Shown: piece by piece, positions 7,108 to 12,664 of the stretch
How positions within the stretch are numbered: the stretch's first letter is position 1
How the letters are laid out: each line of letters begins with the position of its first letter
Origin: Thiomargarita sp.
GTDB taxonomy: Bacteria; Pseudomonadota; Gammaproteobacteria; Beggiatoales; Beggiatoaceae
DNA length: 12,664 bases
Direction: 5' to 3'
Assembly (NCBI GenBank): GCA_023144675.1
Contig: JAGLFE010000407.1
Location: forward strand, 1-12,664
Position numbers and translations under genes: made by a program
Notes under the pieces: model-generated
The model's input: the letters and a program-made list of their open reading frames with translations, nothing else
Database searches by the model: none
What the model was told of the DNA's origin: nothing

Positions 7108-7115
7108 AGTTACGC

Positions 7116-7862
7116 ATGGTAGTTACAAAATTTATGGAAACTAACTTTACTCAATTAATTAAATTAGAATGGTTAAATTTAACAGTTAATTATTTGTTGC
7201 ATGGAAATAATCACAAGAAAATTAGTGAAGCGTTATTTAACTTACTGAATAAACAACAAATTACCCCTGCGCAACAACAGCAAATAATTAATATTATTAT
7301 TAAAACCTGGGTTAAGGTGCCAAAATCTTTAACTTCATTTAGGAATGAAGGGCTAATTTTATGTCAACAATTACCTAAAAAGGAACGCTTTGCAGTTCAT
7401 TGGATAATGTTGATGGTAACTTTGCCATTTTTTACCCTATTAGCCAAGCAAATTGGTCGTTTATTGCATTTACAACCACAAGTGGAAATTAAACAAGTTC
7501 AAAAACGAGTATTTCAAGAATTAGGCGAGCAATCAAATATAGAAACAGCTACTAATAACATAATTGCTTGTTGGCTGGAATGGGGACTTTTATTTGAGGT
7601 AGAAAAAAATATTTTTGCAATCACCCCACCAAAATTAATAATTAGCAATCAACGACTTATAACTTGGTTAATTGAAGGATTATTAATAGCGCATAAACAA
7701 GATTCAATAAGCCTGGATAAATTAAACCATATTCCTGAATTATTTCCATTCAATGTATTAATTAGTTATTTAACCCCAAATGAACGTTTAGATACTTTCA
7801 CTCAAGGGGTCAATGAATTAAATGCCACCTTCAATCATGGCTATTTTGTTAAGGAAAAATGA
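7116..7862 (+). CDS. Uncharacterised protein, possible winged-helix segment
   Basis: I do not recognise this 248-residue protein. It has no signal peptide. A glutamine- and isoleucine-rich helical N-terminal third is followed by a hydrophobic, aromatic stretch (about 92-117, FAVHWIMLMVTLPFFTLL) that could be a membrane helix or a buried core helix. Residues about 120-170 (EIKQVQKRVFQEL, then NNIIACWLEWGLLFEVEKN, then FAITP) have the helix-helix-strand look of a winged-helix domain. That is weak inference. No cysteine cluster, nuclease or ATPase motif is visible. The start at ATG 7116 is 8 bp after the M50 stop. The ATG at 7134 is an alternative, and neither has a clear Shine-Dalgarno. Spacing suggests cotranscription with the protease gene. 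An 89-bp gap follows. Confidence 0.75.
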   Translation: MVVTKFMETNFTQLIKLEWLNLTVNYLLHGNNHKKISEALFNLLNKQQITPAQQQQIINIIIKTWVKVPKSLTSFRNEGLILCQQLPKKERFAVHWIMLMVTLPFFTLLAKQIGRLLHLQPQVEIKQVQKRVFQELGEQSNIETATNNIIACWLEWGLLFEVEKNIFAITPPKLIISNQRLITWLIEGLLIAHKQDSISLDKLNHIPELFPFNVLISYLTPNERLDTFTQGVNELNATFNHGYFVKEK

Positions 7863-7951
7863 TTTTAAGAATTTTTTTATCTGCATTTATTTCTAATAAC
7901 GAATTCAAATCAATCCGAGCATTATTCCTCTTTTGGCAAAGGTATTAAAAT

Positions 7952-8806
7952 ATGTTTTTTATTAAATTATTAAGTTTTACTATTAATATTATATTGAGTG
8001 GAATTTTAGGTTATTATATTATTTATCTATTACTTAGTACACAACTTTTATTTCCAAATCAACAAAATACAAAGCCGAATATTAAATCCTTTTCCTCTAC
8101 AGAAAAATTTTCTAAGCAAAATCTTGATGTATCAAATTTGACAAGTAATTATTTATTTGGACAAGCAAATATCAAAGCTCAAATTACGACTCAAAGTAAT
8201 ATAAGCTCGGCACCAATAACAAAACTTGATTTAATCTTGGATGGTATTTTCTATAATTCTAACTCTAATTTATCTAGGGTAACGATTACAACAGATACGA
8301 GTAAAGTATATAAAATTGGCGATTTTTTGGATAAAATTGAGGTAAAAATCCACGAAATTCATCCCAAAAAAGTTATTTTATTAAGAAATGGAGTAACTGA
8401 AACGCTAAAATTTATTGGTTTAAAAAATTCTAATACTGATACAACTAAAGTAACAAATCTTACCAAGAGAAAAGCTAAAAATAATATCAGCCCTGGAAAG
8501 TTATTTGGAAATTATCAAAAACAGTTGAAAAAGAATCCAGCTAAACTTATGAATTTATTACGTATTTATCCCGTAGAAAAAGCAGGCAGATTTATTGGTT
8601 ATCGCCTAAAACCAGGGCAAAATCGTAATTTATTAAGCCGCTTTGATTTACAGTCAGGAGATATACTCACAACAATTAATGGAATTAAATTAAATTCACC
8701 AATGCAAGGCATTAAAGCAATACAACAATTAGCTACTGCAAATAAAATTGATATAGAAATATTACGTAACGGGCAAATAGAGTTTATTTCATTTAAAGTG
8801 GAATAA
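7952..8806 (+). CDS. gspC: Type II secretion system inner-membrane protein GspC
   Basis: GspC links the inner-membrane platform of the type II secretion system to the GspD secretin. The product is 284 residues, the usual size. A short cytoplasmic end and one membrane helix (about 9-30) come first. The HR domain follows at about 65-155, with the typical start NYLFGQA, LDLILDGIF and the KVYKIGDFLDKIEVKIHEI segment ending VILLRNGVTETLKF. After a basic linker comes a PDZ-like domain (about 205-284) with GYRLKPGQNRNLLSRFDLQ, SGDILTTINGI and the MQGIKAIQQL helix. AAAGG at 7938-7942 gives a well-placed ribosome site (9 nt). The usual next gene, gspD, is absent and M16 peptidase genes follow, so this copy stands alone here. 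The other gsp genes must be elsewhere if the system works. Confidence 0.87.
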   Translation: MFFIKLLSFTINIILSGILGYYIIYLLLSTQLLFPNQQNTKPNIKSFSSTEKFSKQNLDVSNLTSNYLFGQANIKAQITTQSNISSAPITKLDLILDGIFYNSNSNLSRVTITTDTSKVYKIGDFLDKIEVKIHEIHPKKVILLRNGVTETLKFIGLKNSNTDTTKVTNLTKRKAKNNISPGKLFGNYQKQLKKNPAKLMNLLRIYPVEKAGRFIGYRLKPGQNRNLLSRFDLQSGDILTTINGIKLNSPMQGIKAIQQLATANKIDIEILRNGQIEFISFKVE

Positions 8807-8820
8807 ATAATTTATATTTT

Positions 8821-8849
8821 TTGGCTTAAAAAACTAAAATAAATGTTAT
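8821..8849 (+). promoter_or_regulatory. Possible sigma-70-type promoter before the M16 gene pair
   Basis: TTGGCT (8821-8826), a 17-bp spacer and TGTTAT (8844-8849) each match 4 of 6 consensus bases. The region is so AT-rich that chance matches are expected. This is a guess supported mainly by position. Confidence 0.22.
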
Positions 8850-8896
8850 TATTAGAAAAATAAAATTTTAACTTAAGCAAATTGAGAAAATTTAAC

Positions 8897-10258
8897 ATGT
8901 TTTATATACGACTTATTTTATTAAATATATTAATCATAAATGCTGGACTATTATTCGCTGGCGAAGTTCATGAATTTACCTTAAATAATGGTTTACAACT
9001 AATTGTTAAGGAAGATCATCGTGCGCCAGTTGTGGTTAGCCAAGTTTGGTACAAAGTGGGGAGTAGTTATGAAATGGCAGGAAAAACTGGTTTATCCCAC
9101 ATGTTAGAACACATGATGTTTAAAGGAACTAAAAACTATCCGCTGGGTGAGTTTTCCCGAATTATGTCAATCAATGGAGCCAGCGAAAATGCTTTTACCA
9201 GTTATGATTATACTGTTTATTATCAAATGTTAGAAAAAAGCCGTTTACCATTAAGTTTTGAAATGGAAGCCGATCGGATGCGGAATTTAATTTTAACTAA
9301 AGAAGAATTTTTAAAAGAAAGAAAAGTTGTTACCGAAGAACGCCGAGTTCGTACTGAAGATAAGCCAACTCGCAGAACTTATGAACATTTTTTAGCCACC
9401 GCTTACCAAACTAGCCCTTATCAAAATCCGATTATTGGTTGGATGAATGATATTGAATCCTATAATTTAGCGGATTTAGAACAATGGTATCAATATTGGT
9501 ATGCGCCTAATAATGCGATTGTTATTGTGGTTGGTGATGTGAAAGCACAATCGGTATTGGAATTAGCCCAACAACATTTTGGAATTTTACCATCGCTTGA
9601 AGTAGCTAAAGTGGCTAATCGTCCAGAAATCGAACAACTTGGAAGTAAACGCTTAAATATTCAATTACCAGCTAAAGTTCCTTATTTAGTTATGGGTTAT
9701 AAAGTGCCTGCTTTGAATACCGTTGATAAAATAGATTATTGGGAAATTGCCGCTTTGGATGTAATTTCTTATCTATTGGATGGTGGGAAAAGTGCGCGTT
9801 TTTCTAAAAATTTAGTGCGTGGTCAGGAAATTGCGGTTAATGCCAGTGCTGGTTATGACCCATTTAGCCGTTTAACTGATTTATTTACCTTCAGAGCAAC
9901 ACCAACTCAATCTCATACGGTTATTGAATTGGAAACTGCTTTACGAGAACAAGTACAACAATTACAAACTACATTGGTGGAAAAATCCGAGTTGGAACGC
10001 ATTAAAAATAAAATTCGGGCTTCTCAAATTTATGAAATGGATTCATTATTTTATCAAGCTATAAAAATTGGTATGTTGGAAGCAATCGGATTAAATTGGC
10101 AATTATTTGACCAATATGTGGCAAGTATTAAATTGGTAACAGCCGAGCAAGTACAAACAGTTGCCAATAAATATTTAATTGATAAAAATTTAACCATCGC
10201 AACTTTAGAACCCCAAGCATTAAATCAAACACAATCTACATCAGGAGTAACTGAATAA
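8897..10258 (+). CDS. M16 family zinc peptidase, catalytically intact, secreted (PqqL/pitrilysin-like)
   Basis: A signal peptide (MFYIRLILLNILIINAGLLFA) precedes a mature start near GEVHEF, so the enzyme should act in the periplasm. The inverted zinc motif HMLEH is at 68-72 within LSHMLEHMMFKGTKNYP, and the distal glutamate is in VVTEERR (about 147-148). ASENAFTSYDYTVYYQ and WYQYWYAPNNAIVIVVGDV are further family landmarks. The second, inactive M16 half includes LDGGKSARFSKNLV and AGYDPF. The length of 453 residues is normal for the short M16B form that works with a partner. I prefer ATG 8897, preceded by GAG at 8884-8886. The TTG at 8882 would add five residues. The stop overlaps the next start by one base (TAATG), as expected for a heterodimer encoded in tandem. 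Confidence 0.93.
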   Translation: MFYIRLILLNILIINAGLLFAGEVHEFTLNNGLQLIVKEDHRAPVVVSQVWYKVGSSYEMAGKTGLSHMLEHMMFKGTKNYPLGEFSRIMSINGASENAFTSYDYTVYYQMLEKSRLPLSFEMEADRMRNLILTKEEFLKERKVVTEERRVRTEDKPTRRTYEHFLATAYQTSPYQNPIIGWMNDIESYNLADLEQWYQYWYAPNNAIVIVVGDVKAQSVLELAQQHFGILPSLEVAKVANRPEIEQLGSKRLNIQLPAKVPYLVMGYKVPALNTVDKIDYWEIAALDVISYLLDGGKSARFSKNLVRGQEIAVNASAGYDPFSRLTDLFTFRATPTQSHTVIELETALREQVQQLQTTLVEKSELERIKNKIRASQIYEMDSLFYQAIKIGMLEAIGLNWQLFDQYVASIKLVTAEQVQTVANKYLIDKNLTIATLEPQALNQTQSTSGVTE

Positions 10259-11574
10259 TGAAGAATCAAATCATTTTACTATTGTTATTATCAAATGTTT
10301 CCTTTTCTGTGGTCGCAATACCCACGATTCAACATTGGCAAACACAAACAGGGGCATCAGTTTATTTCGTGCCAGCTCCAGATTTACCCATGATTGATAT
10401 TGAAATTACCTTTGATGCAGGCAATGCTCGTGATGGAGATAAATTAGGAATAGCGGATTTAACTAATGATTTACTCAACGAAGGGGCTGGTGATTACACA
10501 GTTGATGAAATAGCGGAAACTTTGGAAAATATCGGGGCTGAATTAAGTTTTTCCGTTTCCCATGATCGTGCAACAATTAGTTTACGTAGTTTAACTGAAG
10601 AAAATTTATTGCAACCAGCAGTCAATATGTTAGCCATTTTATTGGCACAAGCTAATTTCAATTCAACAGCATTTAACCGCGTCAAGCAACAAATGATAGT
10701 CGCTTTAGAATATCAACAACAATCTCCTGCTACTATTGCGAAAAAAGCCTTTTATAAAGCCATTTTTACTTCCCATCCCTACGCCAATTTAAAAAGCGGA
10801 ACTTTGGAAAGTATTCAAGCATTAACTTATGAGGATGTGCAAGCTTTTTACAAGAATTATTATGTAGCTAAAAATATGACTATAGCAATGGTTGGAGCAA
10901 TTAATAGAAAACAAGCGGAACAATTAGCTGAGAAAATCAGTGTTAAATTACCTGCTGGCGAAAAAGCCATGCTTTTACCCGCAGTAGCCGCCTTAACTCA
11001 AGCACAAGAAATCCACATTGATTATCCATCAACACAAACTCATATTTTAATTGGGCAACCAGGTTTAGCACGTGGAGAAGCGGATTATTTTGTTTTATAC
11101 GTGGGAAATTATATATTAGGTGGCAGCGGTTTAGTTTCACAATTATCGCAAGAAGTACGTGAAAAAAGGGGGTTAAGTTATAGTACTTATAGTTATTTTT
11201 TCCCCCGCCGAGTCGCTGGACCATTCATTGTTAGTGCTAAAACTCGTAATAAACAAGCAGAACAAGCTATTGAAGTGGTTATGGAAACTTTAGTTAAATT
11301 TGTTAAAAATGGTCCAACTGAAACAGAATTAAATGAGGCAAAACAAAGTATTACTGGTGGTTTTCCATTGCGTATTGCTGAAAATAGTAATATTATTGCT
11401 TATTTATCTATAATTGGTTTTTACAACTTACCACTGGATTATTTACATAAATTTAACGATAAGATTGAAGCGGTTACTTTGGAAATGATAAAAAAAGCGT
11501 TCAAAACCAAGTTGCATTTAGATAAGTTGGTAACTGTAACCGTGGGAAAGAAAATTATACAAAATGATAATTAA
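10258..11574 (+). CDS. M16 family peptidase-like protein lacking the zinc motif (partner subunit)
   Basis: This 438-residue M16 paralogue has a signal peptide (about 1-20, ending SVVA). At the place of HxxEH it reads GIADLTNDLLNEG (64-76), so both zinc histidines and the catalytic glutamate are replaced (D, N, D). It should be proteolytically dead. It keeps the C-terminal substrate-binding block SQEVREKRGLSYSTYSYF (about 297-314), where the conserved Arg and Tyr lie. In two-subunit M16B proteases and mitochondrial processing peptidase, the zinc subunit pairs with such a non-catalytic subunit that supplies this R/Y site. The 1-bp overlap with the active subunit gene supports a heterodimer. The gene ends in KKIIQNDN, with no strong terminator after it. 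Confidence 0.92.
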   Translation: MKNQIILLLLLSNVSFSVVAIPTIQHWQTQTGASVYFVPAPDLPMIDIEITFDAGNARDGDKLGIADLTNDLLNEGAGDYTVDEIAETLENIGAELSFSVSHDRATISLRSLTEENLLQPAVNMLAILLAQANFNSTAFNRVKQQMIVALEYQQQSPATIAKKAFYKAIFTSHPYANLKSGTLESIQALTYEDVQAFYKNYYVAKNMTIAMVGAINRKQAEQLAEKISVKLPAGEKAMLLPAVAALTQAQEIHIDYPSTQTHILIGQPGLARGEADYFVLYVGNYILGGSGLVSQLSQEVREKRGLSYSTYSYFFPRRVAGPFIVSAKTRNKQAEQAIEVVMETLVKFVKNGPTETELNEAKQSITGGFPLRIAENSNIIAYLSIIGFYNLPLDYLHKFNDKIEAVTLEMIKKAFKTKLHLDKLVTVTVGKKIIQNDN

Positions 11575-11659
11575 ATTAACATCCAGAATGGCTAGAAATT
11601 TTTGCAGATGAAATGTGAATTAAGAGTTAAAGTATTTAAGTCTAAATTTTTAACATAAT

Positions 11660-11684
11660 TGCTGTGCTTCGTTTCTCAACAGCA
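11660..11684 (+). terminator. Weak hairpin downstream of the M16 genes
   Basis: TGCTGT (11660-11665) and ACAGCA (11679-11684) form a 6-bp stem with a 13-nt loop. Only a mixed TTCTGCATTTT follows, so its value as a terminator is doubtful. Confidence 0.25.
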
Positions 11685-11810
11685 TTCTGCATTTTACTTA
11701 ATAATATTTGTAGTAAAACCTATTTTTATTCTCCCTTTTTTTATCTGCATAAATTCAGTTATTTAGAATAATTCTATTGAGTTAAATTTATTACTGCCGA
11801 TTTTTTTAAA

Positions 11811-11815
11811 AAGGA
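11811..11815 (+). promoter_or_regulatory. Shine-Dalgarno AAGGA deciding the TTG start of the methyltransferase relic
   Basis: AAGGA lies 8 nt before the TTG at 11824. There is no in-frame ATG nearby, so TTG was probably the original start of the truncated methyltransferase. Confidence 0.5.
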
Positions 11816-11823
11816 CACATCAT

Positions 11824-11991
11824 TTGTTATCAATATTAGACAATAAAAAATTAAATATATTAGTAAGTAATACATATAAACAACCTTTTGATGTACTGAT
11901 TGCAAACACAGATACATTAGAATCATTAAAAACAATACCAAGCGAAACAGTTGAATTAATAGTTAGTTCTCCACCGTATAATTTAGGTTAA
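11824..11991 (+). pseudogene. N-terminal relic of a DNA methyltransferase, cut at its catalytic motif
   Basis: The frame starts at TTG 11824 and reads 55 residues: MLSILDNKKLNILVS, then DVLIANTDTLESLKTIP, then VELIVSSPPYNLG and a TAA stop. SPPYN is the catalytic motif of amino-methyltransferases (N4-cytosine or N6-adenine), and an N-terminal motif IV is typical of the beta class, in which target recognition and SAM-binding parts follow. All of that is missing. If one T of GGTTAAGG (11986-11993) is ignored, the frame continues as SPPYNLGKEKN, the usual family wording. So a +1 frameshift followed by a deletion or recombination join is the likely history. The ATPase gene starts 15 bp after the stop. 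The relic may still be translated but cannot methylate DNA. Confidence 0.72.
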
Positions 11992-12006
11992 GGAAAAAAC
12001 TTAAAA

Positions 12007-12664
12007 ATGCTCAAAAAAATTAAAATTCGTCACTTTAAATCCATTGTCGAACAAGAAATTTCCTTGGGTATGATGAATGTATTTATTGGAGCCAATGGAA
12101 GTGGTAAAAGTAATCTGCTTGAAGCGATAGGTGTTCTGTCTGCGGCAGCAGCCGGTCGTGTGGATGATGAAGCTTTGCAAAGACGTGGTATTCGCCTTGG
12201 TACGCCTAGATTATACAAATCAGCATTTGAAAAAAAAACACCGCCTTATATTTTTTTTGAAGCCCAAACTGATAAGGCAAAATATTCGGTTTCTTTGAAC
12301 AATCCTGCAATAAACCCCAAACCAGCTTGGCAATATAAAAAGGAAGAATTGGTTTGTGATAATGAAAAAATCGTTAATCGCGTAGAGCATCGTATAAAAA
12401 ATAAGGAACAAGGACTTGCTGCTTTAAAACTGGTAGAATCCGATGAAAATTCAGAAGTCGCTTTTTTAATAAATTTGTTACGAAATTTTGCTATTTATAC
12501 ACCAAATACACCAATATTACGTGGAATTATCCCTGACCAACAAACTCGAGAACCCGTTGGTCTTTCTGGAGGACGACTTGCCGAAGCAGTTAAAGAATTA
12601 CAAAACCTCATTTATCACAGCGAATTTATTGAAGATGCTTTTGATGATATTCTTTCTTTGATTG
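12007..12664 (+). CDS. AAA/ABC-type ATPase (OLD/RecF-like), 5' part; runs off the window end
   Basis: The frame is open from ATG 12007 to the last base (219 codons). The start MLKKIKIRHFKSIVEQEISLG is the usual first strand and helix of SMC/RecF/OLD-type ATPases. The Walker A motif GANGSGKS is at 28-35, followed by NLLEAIGVLSAAAAGRVDDEAL. The later GLSGGRLAEAVKEL is not obviously the ABC signature, which would lie further on. Walker B and any C-terminal effector domain (for example TOPRIM) are beyond the window. AGGA at 11991-11994, overlapping the TAA stop of the methyltransferase relic, can serve as ribosome site. Stand-alone ATPases of this group often sit in phage-defence loci. Here that is inference from family and neighbour, and the partner gene cannot be seen. 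Confidence 0.85.
   Translation, partial: MLKKIKIRHFKSIVEQEISLGMMNVFIGANGSGKSNLLEAIGVLSAAAAGRVDDEALQRRGIRLGTPRLYKSAFEKKTPPYIFFEAQTDKAKYSVSLNNPAINPKPAWQYKKEELVCDNEKIVNRVEHRIKNKEQGLAALKLVESDENSEVAFLINLLRNFAIYTPNTPILRGIIPDQQTREPVGLSGGRLAEAVKELQNLIYHSEFIEDAFDDILSLI

Larger units (their letters stand above)
11575..11823. other. AT-rich spacer after the M16 pair
   Basis: No gene is visible here. It contains a weak hairpin (11660-11684), a T-rich run near 11733-11743 and, at its end, the AAGGA ribosome site of the methyltransferase relic. It marks the passage from housekeeping genes to accessory DNA. I see no inverted repeats or target duplication marking an insertion edge. Confidence 0.5.

Noticed and set aside
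7872..7886. 15-bp word TTTTTTTATCTGCAT repeated at 11736-11750
   Set aside because: Half of it is a T-run, and in DNA this AT-rich such a match is weak. No matching flanks or inverted partners were found.
10943..11224. Open frame of 93 codons on the minus strand within the second M16 gene
   Set aside because: It is fully inside a well-supported coding region and has no family features.
11600..11640. Short open stretches after the M16 pair (HPEWLEIFADEM and MKCELRVKVFKSKFLT)
   Set aside because: They are too short, lack ribosome sites and match nothing I recognise.
12030..12411. Two minus-strand open frames opposite the ATPase
   Set aside because: The plus strand has an unbroken ATPase frame with a Walker A motif. 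The minus frames are shadows.

Overview
The window is AT-rich and carries housekeeping genes of clear gammaproteobacterial type: hemE, mpl-ubiX, a FimV/HubP-type LysM protein and a type II secretion gspC. The A+T bias, the scattered palindromic repeats (C/G-rich hairpins and a GGGTT-AGTGC-AACCC type hairpin) and the transposase relic would fit a Thiotrichales/Beggiatoaceae-like sulfur bacterium. That placement is inference from pattern memory, not from a search. All intact genes lie on the + strand.

Layout. (1) 1-1646 is the tail of an unidentified protein overlapping a complete adenine-specific DNA methyltransferase, which looks like the right part of a restriction-modification locus. (2) 1726-3562 holds a short FimV-like membrane LysM protein overlapping hemE (uroporphyrinogen decarboxylase). 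(3) 3563-4431 is an 869-bp gene-free interval filled with mobile debris. It contains a structurally perfect 159-bp miniature transposable element (16-bp terminal inverted repeats, 15/16 matching, starting GTAA, and a perfect 8-bp target duplication), a separate small hairpin repeat, and a broken minus-strand transposase. (4) 4432-7862 holds mpl (murein peptide recycling) and ubiX (prenyl-FMN synthesis for ubiquinone), 1 bp apart, then an M50 site-2-type membrane protease and an unrecognised 248-residue protein. (5) 7952-11574 holds gspC without visible gsp neighbours, then two overlapping periplasmic M16 peptidase-family genes, the first with an intact zinc motif and the second without it. (6) 11575-12664 is a spacer, a 55-codon relic of a second DNA methyltransferase that stops at its catalytic SPPY motif, and the first 219 codons of an AAA/ABC-type ATPase of the OLD/RecF-like kind, cut by the window end.

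The middle is therefore an ordinary chromosomal block (haem, peptidoglycan recycling, ubiquinone, envelope proteolysis and secretion). Its two ends are accessory DNA: restriction-modification on the left, a dead methyltransferase plus a putative defence-type ATPase on the right. The strongest non-gene signal is the miniature element at 3597-3755, whose ends suggest mobilisation by an IS66-family transposase. I found no CRISPR array, tRNA, rRNA or convincing riboswitch.
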